Of a DNA stretch of 64,000 nucleotides, positions 1 to 9,703 are shown piece after piece (position 1 is the stretch's first letter; every line of letters starts with the position of its first letter). The notes beneath the pieces are model-generated. The model was not told where the DNA came from and searched no databases. It saw nothing but the letters and a program-made list of their open reading frames with translations. The DNA is from Pythium myriotylum (lineage: Eukaryota; Oomycota; Peronosporomycetes; Pythiales; Pythiaceae). The DNA is taken from the NCBI GenBank assembly GCA_023091665.1, contig JALJCQ010000004.1:806001-870000 (forward strand), read 5' to 3'. Made by a program: the position numbers and the translations under genes.

Positions 1-2
1 TC

Positions 3-2123
3 GTGCGTCGGTGGCTCTGGACGCAGTTCCCACTGATCGCCATCGCGTTCGAGAGCCGCTTCCTGCGCAGCCTGCTCGCCGGCAAGTCTTCGTCGACCGC
101 GTCGCTGGATCCGCACGGGAAGGAGGACGACGCGAGCAGCAGTGGCCACGCGGACAAGGACAGCGGCAGCAGCTCGTCAGCAGCCCAAGCGCCAGGCAGT
201 GGCTCGGCCTCCAAGACCGCCAAGCCCGTGGTGCTGCCCAAGAGCTTCGGCGGCCACAAGTCCCATCCGAGCCCACTGCACCCGGCCCGACGCAAGCCGT
301 CGCTGCTCTTCAAGAACTCGAGCGACTCGCTCGCGTCGTCGACGGACGATGGCGCCTTCGAGTTCCTGTCGGCGGAGAACACGGAGCTCACGGTCGGCTC
401 GGTCTCCAAGTACGAGAGCCAGGTCATGGAGCTGCGCGCGCGGCACGACAAGCTCCGGTTCGCGGCCAAGGAGAAGCAGAGCGCGCTGAGGACGCTCGAG
501 TTGCGGCTGCTGGACGCGCGCGCGCAGGCCCGCGCGAACGGGCAGAGCGCGAGCCAAGTGGACGAGCTGCTCGAGCACATCCGCGTGATCGGCGAGGAGA
601 CGACGCTCGGGCGGCAGCGCGGCGACTACTACAAGGCGATCCTGCGCCACTGCGAGATCCACCCGGCGCGCGACCCGAACGCGATCGAAGTGACCGAGAC
701 GGCCGTGAACCGCATGCGGCAGGACATCGTCGAGCTGCAGCAGAAGACGCAGGTGGCGTCGTACGAGGCGCGGCTCGCGAGCGTCGAGAGCCGCAAGCTC
801 CAGCAAGTCATCCAGGACAAGAGCCAGATCCACAACGCGGCGCTCGAGAGACTGCGGTGGCGCTTCGAGCTGCTCCAGCGCATGATGGTCCAGCAGCGGA
901 GAGCCACGGCCGGCGCGCGCGCCGACGGGCTGCTCGCGAGCGACTCGCCGCACGAGCAGTCGGACGAAGAGGCCGAAGACGCCACGGGCGACGGCGAGGA
1001 CAACAACGGCGAGTCGCGGCGGCAGCGCAAGCCGTCGACGGTCGTGGACGAGCGCGTGGCGCAGTTCAACCGCGCCAAGGACAAGCTGCTCCACAAGAAA
1101 GAGACGACGCTCGAGCGGCTGCGCAAGGTCGAGTCGCTCAAGGTCTATCTCGGCGGCCCGTACAAGGACGACGGCGTGCTCGGCGCGCTCCGCCAGGTGG
1201 GCATCAACAAGCCCGAGGAGGCGCATCTCTACTGGCAGGACCAGCAGCTGCACGCGGCGCAGCTCGAGGCCGAAGAGCGGAGTCTGGAGCAGCGCGTCGG
1301 CGACTTCCGCGACAAGCTCGCGACGCTCCAGTCGCAGCTGCTCAACCTCAAGCTCGGCGGAGGCGCCACTGCGGAGCCGGCGAACGCCGAGTGCTCTCCG
1401 GCAGCGGCGGCGGCAGCGGCGGGAGTGCCATCGTCCGCCGGCGGCGCGCCGTCGATGGGCGACGCGCCCTCGCTTGCCGTCGCGGCGTCGACCCACAACC
1501 TCAAGCTGCTCGAGCAGCGCGTGGGCGACGCGCTGGCTGTCGCGCAGCAGAAGAAGGAGCGCGCCGCGAGAGCCAAGGCGCTGGCCGAGCGGCTCCACCT
1601 CGGCCTCCACCACGTGGCGCAGATCCTCGGCGTGCAGACGACGCAGCAGATGGAGTCGATCGAGCTCGCGGACGCCGTGGAGCAGGTCGTGCGGCTCTAC
1701 TTGGGCGACGAAGGCCATCTCCAGTCGGCCTCGTCGTCCAATCTGCGGCGCAAGAACAGCGCGCGCGCCATGGGCATGGCCTCGCAGAGCGGACTCCACG
1801 CCATCGCGCCGCCGGACACGCGCTCGCCCGACGAGAAGCGGCGCTTCAACGTCCGCGTCTCCAGGTCGCCGCAGCGGCAGATGAACCCGTACGTGGACGA
1901 CGCCGTCGGCAGCAAGGACGCCGACGACGAGGACGACAACGACTGCGACGAGGAGGAGGACGACGACGACGACGGCAACCAGCAAGCCGACACGGTCACG
2001 CGACGTGCCGACATCAAGACCCGCTCGCGACTGGAGGTCGATCGCAGGCTGCGCGCACAGTCTCGCAGCGGCTCGACGGAGAAGAAGAAGAAGAAGAGAG
2101 CTGAGGCCAAGAGAGACAAGTAA
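3..2123 (+). CDS. Large coiled-coil protein, 5' partial
   Basis: The frame is open from the first bases of the window to a TAA at 2121-2123, about 706 codons. No ATG lies at the left edge, so the true start is probably outside the window. The protein is low-complexity at the start (Ser/Ala/Gly-rich, residues about 25-90). It then has long charged heptad-like stretches (about 135-300 and 340-460) and a further helical block around 500-570. It ends in an acidic run of Asp/Glu near 640 and a Lys-rich tail. GC content and codon use match the neighbouring host genes. I recognise no enzymatic motif. It could be a cytoskeletal or flagellar scaffold, but that is only a guess from the coiled coils. 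Confidence 0.7.
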   Translation: MRRWLWTQFPLIAIAFESRFLRSLLAGKSSSTASLDPHGKEDDASSSGHADKDSGSSSSAAQAPGSGSASKTAKPVVLPKSFGGHKSHPSPLHPARRKPSLLFKNSSDSLASSTDDGAFEFLSAENTELTVGSVSKYESQVMELRARHDKLRFAAKEKQSALRTLELRLLDARAQARANGQSASQVDELLEHIRVIGEETTLGRQRGDYYKAILRHCEIHPARDPNAIEVTETAVNRMRQDIVELQQKTQVASYEARLASVESRKLQQVIQDKSQIHNAALERLRWRFELLQRMMVQQRRATAGARADGLLASDSPHEQSDEEAEDATGDGEDNNGESRRQRKPSTVVDERVAQFNRAKDKLLHKKETTLERLRKVESLKVYLGGPYKDDGVLGALRQVGINKPEEAHLYWQDQQLHAAQLEAEERSLEQRVGDFRDKLATLQSQLLNLKLGGGATAEPANAECSPAAAAAAAGVPSSAGGAPSMGDAPSLAVAASTHNLKLLEQRVGDALAVAQQKKERAARAKALAERLHLGLHHVAQILGVQTTQQMESIELADAVEQVVRLYLGDEGHLQSASSSNLRRKNSARAMGMASQSGLHAIAPPDTRSPDEKRRFNVRVSRSPQRQMNPYVDDAVGSKDADDEDDNDCDEEEDDDDDGNQQADTVTRRADIKTRSRLEVDRRLRAQSRSGSTEKKKKKRAEAKRDK

Positions 2124-2258
2124 GTAGAGAGAGGCTAGAGCGATCGCGAGGTTCGGCGGCGAATACGTGGGATTGGGGAGGTTCCTGCACGACTCGCATG
2201 CCTCGTTTCGTGTGCTTTGTGTGTTCTTAGTAGTCGTCGTCGTCTGGCCGATCCGTTT

Positions 2259-2926
2259 TTATTCCTCGTCCTCGTCGTCGTCGTCAAACTCATGCACATA
2301 CTCATACGTCTCCACGGGGGGCGCCTCCGGCACCGCGACGACGAGGCCGTCGAGGTCCTTGGTGAGGATGATCTCGGTGCCGAGACGCGAGCTGCAACGC
2401 CACAAGCCACGCGAGTCAGTCTCTGGCCCAATATCAATTCCGCAGCATACGCACTTGGCCGAGCGGTCCGACTCGGGCACGTATTTGAGGATGTGGAGCT
2501 CCTGGTCGTTGGGCGCCGGGAGCTTGGCGATCCACTCGTTCGAGATGATGACGTGCGACTGCGGCGACACGGTGCCCTCGCCGAAGAGGCTCTCGGTGTA
2601 GTAGTCGCTGCGCACGGCGCTGTGGACGCCGCCGCCGCCGTTCGAGTCGTCCTTGACGAGCGCGACGTGGTTCATCTCGCACGCCTGGCGCAGCGTCTGG
2701 CCCACGCGGCCCTGCACGAAGTGGCGGTTGCCCTCGAAGTCGACGAGCACGACGTTGACGCTGCGGGCCACAATGTCAGTCAGTCAGTCAGTCTCGCCGC
2801 GAGCGCGCGCACGCACATCTTCTCCGAGACGCTCGGCCCCGCGTCGGCGAAGCCGCCGATGAAGCGGCGCGGCGTCTCGCGCGCCAGCACGCGCGTCAGG
2901 CCGCTCGCGCGCAGTCTCGCCAGCAT
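2259..2926 (-). CDS. Ferredoxin-fold mitochondrial protein, complex I C1-FDX-like
   Basis: The model has two exons, 2817-2926 and 2260-2760 plus stop at 2259, joined across a 56-nt GT-AG intron (2761-2816), giving 203 residues. Exon 1 (MLARLRASGLTRVLARETPR) is basic and amphipathic like a mitochondrial presequence. The body follows the adrenodoxin-type [2Fe-2S] ferredoxin pattern: VNVVLVDFEGN, then HVIISNEWIAKLPAPN, then SSRLGTEIILTKDLDG and VVAVPEA. The loop that normally carries the CxxxxCxxC ligands reads SPQSH, and the last ligand (RLGC) is RLGT, so a normal cluster cannot be bound. Two CxxC-like cysteines sit elsewhere (SAKCVCCG). Loss of ligands with a retained fold is known for C1-FDX, the bridge subunit of complex I in plants and several protists; this assignment is inference. 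The alternative is another degenerate ferredoxin. Confidence 0.62.
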
Positions 2927-3138
2927 GGTCGTGGAGCTGCTCCCGGTGGTGTCGCTCGAGATGGGGGCCCAAAACGCCTTTGAGCCACACACGGCAGCGA
3001 CCGGTTCGATACCGGTAGAGGACACGCATACTGGTTTTGTACCTTGCAAATACCATACATATATAAGAGATAAAAGGTTATTCGGGCCAACATCTTTTGA
3101 GCGAACAGCTACACGGCTTCCCGACCGCGTGCGACGCG
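2927..3138. promoter_or_regulatory. Bidirectional promoter region, 212 bp
   Basis: This is the gap between the start of the C1-FDX-like gene (minus) and the start of the DEK_C/TFIIS-N gene (plus). A TATA-like stretch (catacatatataagaga, 3055-3070) lies about 70 bp upstream of the plus-strand ATG. It also contains a short inverted motif, ACCGGT-TCGAT-ACCGGT, near 2999-3015. Confidence 0.4.
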
Positions 3139-5074
3139 ATGGCGGCCATGTACACCAAGATGACGGCGTCGGGCTCGTCGCTGATCGTGGCGCCGCGCAC
3201 GATCAGCAAGGAGCTCGAGGCCAAGATCTCGACGGCCATCGCGGGCGTGGTCGCCAAGCACGACCTGAGCAAGCTCACGACCAAGATGGTGCGCCAGTAC
3301 GTGGAGAAGGAGGTCCACGTGAGCCTCACCAACCACAAAGAGGTGCTCAAGCGCCTCATGCAGCAAGAGTTCCGCCGGATCAAAGCGGAAAAGGTGCGTC
3401 GTCTCGTCTGCGGGGTGAAGTCGTTTGCTCACGCGCAACACCACTCGGTCAGGCCGCCAAGAGACCCGTGCCCCAGCCGTGGAAGATCAAAGCTCGCCGC
3501 CAGAGCATGCTCAAGGGAATCAACTTTGTGTACGCGCTGCTTCGCGACCAGAAACCCCCGTCACTCGATCTCGCGCTCCACGCCATGCAAATGCTGTTCG
3601 ATATCAACGCCATTGAAGGGCCCGAGTTGGCCCAGGTCACCAGTACTTACATGCGCCTATTGGTCTCGGGTTGGCTCCAGCAGAGACCCACTACGTGGCA
3701 AGAAGGCAGCGTCCCAACGTCCGAGCAAGTGCGTAGCCACTGGGGAGAGAGTTTTTGTTATAGGGATCGAGTGGCTTACGATGCTCCATTCAACGTAGGC
3801 GCTCCAAGGCCTCGCAGAAATCTACATCGTCGAACGCATCGGCGCCGTCCATCCTCGTCGCGCTGAGATCCACGAATTCCTAGATCGCTCACCGGCGGTG
3901 TATACTGTAACCGACTTTTTAGGCTGGAACCCGCAAAACTCCCCGCCAGTCGCGACCGCTTCGTCGTCCACGTTCCGTCAGATGACGGAAGCCCTCCTCA
4001 AGTGCTGGTACGCGCACTCACTCCAAGTGTCTCTTGGGTGCTCTCTGGTCCAGGTTAGTGACGGACTCGAACAATTCTTTTCTCTTCTCTTGGCTGACGA
4101 GAGACTGTGCGCAGGTCTTGCAACACCTACCCAAGTTTTACCCTTACAAGAGCCCAACTGAACTTTCGCCCGCCGACTATCGGGACCAAATGCGGATGGT
4201 GACGACAATCGTGCTAGTTCTCACCAACTTTGGTAAATTGCGGTGCGAACCTGATCTGCTTCCGCACGAGTACTTTGTGCTGCGTCAGCACCTCGTCCAC
4301 CAAATTGTTCGTCAGGATATGGCAGCCATCAGTGAAATGCTGCGGGTGAGGGTTTCTTGTATCCATACCATCTTTATGCTCCTCTGATTAGTTTGCTGCG
4401 TATTCTAGGCTCTTCGATGCTTCGATGGTTCGGACAACTTGATGTCAGTTCGACGAGCAATGGCGATCATCATGCTGTCGCAGCAGCCAGACGGATCATG
4501 GAAGCCTCTGACCAACGGCGAGTCGGTGGATAACGACTCCCCGGACCATGTGTATCACACCACCATGAGCGCCGTTAGTGCGCTCGTAGAAGGCCGTTCA
4601 TTTGGATTTGCACCATCCATTCCGAGTGCCTGCACTCTCTTGGAGCTCAACCTCAATGCAGACCTACCTGCTGTTGTCCTGGAAGACGAGAAGCTAAAAA
4701 AGGCTGCGGCTCTCTCTGCCTCCACCACCGAGAACAGCCCAGCATCTCCTGGCAGTGACTCGACGAAGCCAGCGAGTGCTCCAAGCCCTCCCCGTCCAAA
4801 GATTACGCGTGCCGAATCTGTGGAGGAGTCCTTGGAGGACCAGGTGCGGTTCCACCAGGGCCTGCTGGAAAAGGCAGGAGACAATGTCAAGAACGTCTCG
4901 GCCGCTCTCGCCCAGCAAGTGCTCGCGACGCTCTCGGGCATGAAACTGAACGTGGACATCCTCAAGAACACTGGCATCGGCCGCACGATCAACAAACTAC
5001 GCAAGCACAGCGACGAGGACGTCGCCAAGAAGGCGACGCAGCTCGTCGCCAAGTGGAAGAAGGATCTGTTATGA
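3139..5074 (+). CDS. DEK_C plus TFIIS N-terminal (LW) domain nuclear protein
   Basis: Five exons keep frame: 3139-3393, 3453-3728, 3799-4053, 4115-4345 and 4409-5074, for 560 residues. The N-terminus (about 15-85, including KLTTKMVRQYVEKEVHVSL) looks like a DEK C-terminal winged-helix domain, a DNA-binding module. The middle (90-400) is all-helical and unrecognised. Residues about 445-520 are Ser/Pro-rich. The end (about 505-560) matches the TFIIS N-terminal helical bundle: TGIGRTINKLRKHS, then ATQLVAKWKKDLL. Such domains bind elongation-complex partners, so a role in transcription elongation or chromatin is inferred. The ATG at 3139 is preferred because the upstream in-frame start is a TTG. 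It is divergent from the C1-FDX-like gene. Confidence 0.72.
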
Positions 5075-5166
5075 GGAATTAAAAACGCGTTAAGAACATG
5101 TTTTGAACCCATCGAATTCGAAGGGGTTGATTCAGTGACTGGCCTTGGGTCTGGTCAGAAGCTCCC

Positions 5167-6305
5167 ATGGACGGCGAGAGGTTCGCGCGAGGCTATGGCG
5201 TCGACGACGTGGCCGCCTACGTGGCCGCGTTCCGCCGCGACGGCTACGTCGTGATCGAGGACGTGCTCTCGCGCGACGAGTGCGCGGCGTCGGTCGACGA
5301 GGTCTGGGCGTACCTCGAGAAAGACGGCCTCGTGCGGCGCGGAGACGAGACCTCGTGGGGCAACGAGAACTGGCCCAGCGAGGTCTGCCGCAACGGCGGC
5401 TTCATGGGCCGCTTCCCGTTCTGGAAGCGCATGAAGAAGCTGGACGCGACGTGGGTCAACCGCCAGCCGCAGGCCTGGCGCAACCGCGAAAACGTCAAAG
5501 TGTACGAGGCGTTCGCCAACGTCATGGGCTCGCCACGTCTCTGGGTCAGCATCGACCGCTACGGCGTCATGCGCCCTGCGAGACTGCGCCATCAGCAAGA
5601 GGTAGTGCAGGAGAACGCGGACGCGCTCCGCGAGGAATGGCAGACCAAGAAAGAGTGGCTCCATTGGGATCTCAGTCCATTCCACCTGGGAACATCTGCC
5701 GCGGGCTACGCTCCGGCCAAACTTCCCGAAGATCAAGTCAAGACCTACGGATCTCTACGCGTCCAGGGATTGATCGCTCTCGTGGATTGTCCGGTGGAAA
5801 ATGGAGGCTTCCATTGCGTTCCAGGATTCACAGACGAGCGCTTCTTCAATTGGGCGGATAACAATCGCGACTCGTACGGTGCCCTGCCCGAAATCGCCAC
5901 TCGCAACTTCATCGAGGTACCAGACGACGACCCGATCCGCAAAGAGATCAAGAAGATCCCGTTGAAGGCAGGTTCGCTGCTAATCTGGAATAGCCAGCTC
6001 CCTCATGGGTAAGTTGATGGTGGTGACTGGACTTGACCGCAAGCTTTTAGACTGACGCGATTTTCACCAGCAACTTTCCCAACACCGGATTCGACTTTCG
6101 CATGGTTCAGTATCTGAAAATGATCTCTGTCGATGACCCGCGCGAGTTTTTGCCCGCGATGCAGCTCGGTCGATTTGAGACGGCCGAGTGGTTTCCACCG
6201 GGGTACACCCCCTCCCTCCTTGGAGAGCGGCTTTTCGGCTTGAGAAATTGGCCAACGCAAGATGAACTCGAGGCGGAAGAGGCTCAGAAGATCGCAGCAG
6301 AATAA
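5167..6305 (+). CDS. Phytanoyl-CoA dioxygenase-family (PhyH) protein
   Basis: Two exons, 5167-6008 and 6071-6305, are separated by a 62-nt intron (GTAAGT...CACCAG), giving 358 residues. The double-stranded beta-helix pattern of Fe(II)/2-oxoglutarate dioxygenases is visible: an early GYVVIEDVLS (residues 26-35), the metal HxD in WLHWDLSPFHLG (about 163), and the distal His in QLPHGN at the exon junction (about 279-282), followed by FRMVQYL, which supplies the basic residue expected for 2-oxoglutarate. The sequence CPVENGGFHCVPGF is the usual PhyH core. The substrate cannot be predicted. It lies 92 bp downstream of the TFIIS-N gene on the same strand. Confidence 0.8.
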
Positions 6306-6359
6306 ACCGGGCGATCCGACAAGTAGACAATGCACGTATGATATTACCAAACTGCCGCA

Positions 6360-8795
6360 CTACCACGGACTGATAGATGCGAGGACCTCTCTCAATGCGT
6401 CCCACGTGCCGCCACCCTGCTGTGTAGCATTATGTGATGCACCGTGCCCGTTATTGAACGATCCGTATGCTGCGTCATCATCCTCGGAGAGCAGCCCTTC
6501 TTCGAGATCCAAGGAGCTGCCAAACGATACTTGCGATTCGCTGCCTGATGACAGCATGCCGACGCTCTCGGATCTATTCGAGCGTGTCTCACGTTTCCTT
6601 CGTGCTCTGAGACCATCATTTGCAGCGCGGAAACCGCGTTCACGTGGACGGTTTGCAACGAAATATACAGACAGAAAGACGCAACCCAGCGCGACCCCGA
6701 AAGCGACAACGAGCTCGACACACATGATCACTGTCAACATCCGGTGATCCACAGGGAGGGGGTCAGGAGTCGGCGGTGACGTTATCGCTGGCAACAGAAT
6801 GTTAAGCAGCAGTCCTGCACTGAGAGAGGATCCTGCGTATCCATCTTCGAAAGTCCCGATTTTCTGACCAGACACAGACTTGAATGCAAGGGCGATGGTG
6901 CGATTCGCACCTATGTTGCTTTGACAAACCAGATCTCTCGTCTTGTTGCGGATATACATCCCAAGACCATTGAAACCGTTCTGCCGCGGTATCACACCAA
7001 CGTTCTGAGCAACCAACACTATGTCCGGGGAACGAGGAGAAACGTACCATCGAAAATCCTCGTTGGAGAAAGTAGTTGTAGTGAAGCATCGTGACCTGAT
7101 CATCTTCTGCAATGGAGCCGCATGGGAAGAAACCAGTTGGGTACTTGGCGCAGAAAAACTGGAATGTGTCGCTCGAGGGTAAGAAATGCGAGAGGATACC
7201 CATCATTTGAGGCTCGTGAAGCTTGACTCCAAAGGAGGGGATTACTCCACGCAACGAAGGTATTCTATTCTCTTCGTTGGTGTCATCGTTAAAGATCTAG
7301 TACAGCAAGATGTTAGGAGGTCGCCTTTTACTCCCCAAAGCTCGTTTCAGATGCCACCAAACCTGAGCTGACGCGTTCCACATTTGACCTCGAGTGGTTT
7401 CATTGCCAGTAATTGAATCTCGAAGTGAGCCCGCCAGCTTCGTGGCAGCATCAAGTTCGTGTAGCAGCTCTGCGGGTTCGAACTGAAACTTGGAGCACGC
7501 TGAAGACCGATCAACTAGAACTCGAGTGATGTCAACGAATGCGACGGTTGATCGAAGAGCTAATGTGTTGAACTCAAGATCAAAGACGTTCAATCTGCAA
7601 GGCTGCACATCCTCCTCGTCATTTCCGCTTTCAAAGGTGCTACCGCTGAAGCATGACGCCAAGTACATCATTGGCTCGTAGAAGTCTTGAATAGCATCCG
7701 CCGTTGGCCCTTCAAGAACCGCTCCCTGTGAGAATCGCAGCTTGCTGAGCTGAGGAATTTCTGTGACAATCTTCGTATAGTCTGTTCGGTTCTTCACTTT
7801 GCTGAGTTGATTCTTCCAATGACTCGAAAAGGGAGAAAATGTCTCCCACGGATGCTAAATTATTGTCATTGGTTGACGTTGTGTGAGAACCTCGAGTCGT
7901 GCTACGACTCCGCGCACAGACTAACCACCAACCTGAGCCGCAAGAAGCCCCGATTCTCCAGGTTTTTGTCGCGTATCGAAGATATGATGGTGCAGCTTTC
8001 GCAGCGTAGGGTAAATGCCGCACAAAAACTCGACTGCTTTCGTCGTGTGTGCCACGATGCCCATGGTTGACTCGTATGGAGACAAGCGGTACATCTGGAG
8101 AGCCACATCCGCAGCTATCGGGGGTGCCATCAACGACGACGTTGGCTCTCGCGTTCCTCTACTCTCAGCCTCACGGCTCCCCTCTGTGCTGCCATTCGAT
8201 ACTGTGCTGTCAGTGATGGTGTCGTTTGGATTGAGCCAGAATGCTGGACCAGGGTAGAACGTCTTGTCGGTCTCAAACCACCGAATCGAGGGATCCACCG
8301 ATGGCCCGTACACAATCAGCGGGAGGCTGCCGTCGTGGCGCTGGTACGACAGTATTCGCCTGTGGCATCGCGATCCATACAGTTAACAATGGGTATATCT
8401 CTTGGGGGTTTATCTCCATCGCGACGCACCGAAACTGCTTCGCCGCTCGGTCGAAGTCCACGTGGGCGATGGCCTGCGCCGCCAGCAACGCATCTGCCGT
8501 CTTCTACGAGCACGAGACCCGTCTCTACTCAGCCACCACGAGGAGCGACCATGTCGCCAGCGACGCGTACCAAGTGCTGGAACCCGACGAGCGCCGGGCT
8601 CCCGGGGGCGACGGCGCCGAGCTCGACGTCGAAGTTGTTGCTCAGGACGGCGTGCGCGTGAGCCACGAGCGCGTCCTCGTCGCAGAGAGGGGGCAGTACC
8701 GTCTCGGACACGCGAGAGAGCTGCGCGGCCATCGCGTCCATCGGCGCGACCCAGACGCTCATGGGCGAGATCTCCTGTTGAAGTCGACGGATCTC
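6360..8795 (-). CDS. Single-pass membrane protein, unknown function, N-terminus unresolved
   Basis: Six consecutive exons keep frame: 8571-8795 (5' end uncertain), 8381-8503, 7933-8340, 7363-7854, 7096-7296 and 6360-7058. Together they encode about 715 residues. The likely extracellular or lumenal part contains Asn-x-Ser/Thr sites, paired cysteines and a helical start (LKEIRRLQQEISPMSV). One strong membrane segment (VIMCVELVVAFGVALGCVFL) lies near the C-terminus. It is followed by a basic then acidic/Ser-rich cytoplasmic tail with possible dileucine/acidic signals (EEGLLSEDDD). I do not recognise the family. Exon 1 starts after an AG at 8796, with a stop codon a few codons upstream, so the true first exon is missing from the model or lost. 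The 3' end is convergent with the PhyH gene, 54 bp apart. Confidence 0.6.
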
Positions 8796-9703
8796 CTTCA
8801 GTTGGGGGGACAGTCAGGGGGTAACCGGTTACACTTGACCTTCTCAAGGGTAACCTGCACTTCAACTTGACATGCTGTCATGCCATCCTTCCAGAGCTCA
8901 TTGATCCGCCGTACGCTGATAGAGCCCTGTGCGTTGATGGACAAAACGCTTGTTGGCTCTGATGGAACGAGAAGTCGCGTCGCCTACTTCAGATGTGACG
9001 CAGTTGACTCCGACGTGCATCGCCACCGACAGGCATCGGCTGTCTACGCGTTGTGGGCGCTACTTGATAGCCCTCGCGACGGTGCACTTTCGGCGAAACG
9101 CATCAGGATATGAAGCCGCTTTCTCGCGTTCGACTTGATTGCACTCGACGAAGCGCAGGCTCAGAGCGCTTTCACCCTTTCAAAGGTGAAAGCGCTCTGA
9201 GCCTGCGCTTCGTCGAGTACCCCCACCTCTGTCGTGACGTTTGCTCAGGTGCCTGGTGTTTATCATGTGTGGGCCCGAGAAAAGCATCAGCTTACAGCTT
9301 GCTGCTCGCCTCATTCATCTTCCCAGAGGTGCTGCTTCAGTGCTGTCAGGCCCATACAACATGCTCCTATCTAGGCGACGAGCCAGACCGGTCAGTCCTG
9401 CCGAGCATCTCAGCGACTTGGTCGACAACAATCATCCCCAGCTCATACAGTGGGTCTTCGGCGCCGGCATTTTACGATTGGGCCCTCTCATTGCGAAACC
9501 GAAGCATGGTATTACCCTGCCTGCTTAGGAGGATACAGTGATATTAAGCATCGCGGGTCGGCGCACGAAAGGGTGCGGCTTCAAGCTGTGACCATCATGG
9601 AGAGCAACGGATCCCTGACTCCTGTGCGTGAGCGACCTGCTCATGGCGGCTTGAAAGCCAATGTGACTGTGTTGCGTTTTAGGTAAAATGGAATTTCCAC
9701 TCA
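8796..9703. other. Gene-poor spacer with hairpin and possible helicase relic
   Basis: I see no intact gene here. A 34-bp perfect inverted repeat sits at 9143-9218 (listed separately). On the minus strand around 9390-9500, a short open stretch reading YELGMIVVDQVAEMLG resembles the Walker B neighbourhood of HELQ/POLQ-type helicases (VVDELHML). It has stops on both sides and Glu replaced by Gln, so at best it is a decayed fragment. The 5' end of the membrane-protein gene may also lie in this stretch. Confidence 0.35.
9143..9218. repeat. Perfect 34-bp inverted repeat (hairpin)
   Basis: Arms 9143-9176 and 9185-9218 are exact reverse complements over 34 bp, with an 8-nt centre (9177-9184). The outermost bases are ACTCGACG/CGTCGAGT. 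No target duplication or transposon gene is visible next to it. Confidence 0.9.

Noticed and set aside
177..1985. 602-codon frame on the minus strand
   Set aside because: Antisense shadow of the GC-rich coiled-coil gene; its composition (Val/Leu/Arg) reflects codon bias.
2999..3015. tRNA B-box-like GGTTCGATACC
   Set aside because: No A box, acceptor stem or cloverleaf nearby; probably chance within a promoter.
3898..3922. 25-nt GT...AG stretch as an ultra-short intron
   Set aside because: The frame reads through it without a stop, and removing 25 nt would break the downstream frame.
9241..9528. 95-codon plus-strand ORF as a gene
   Set aside because: Starts with a non-ATG codon, unlike host coding composition, and overlaps the possible helicase relic on the other strand.
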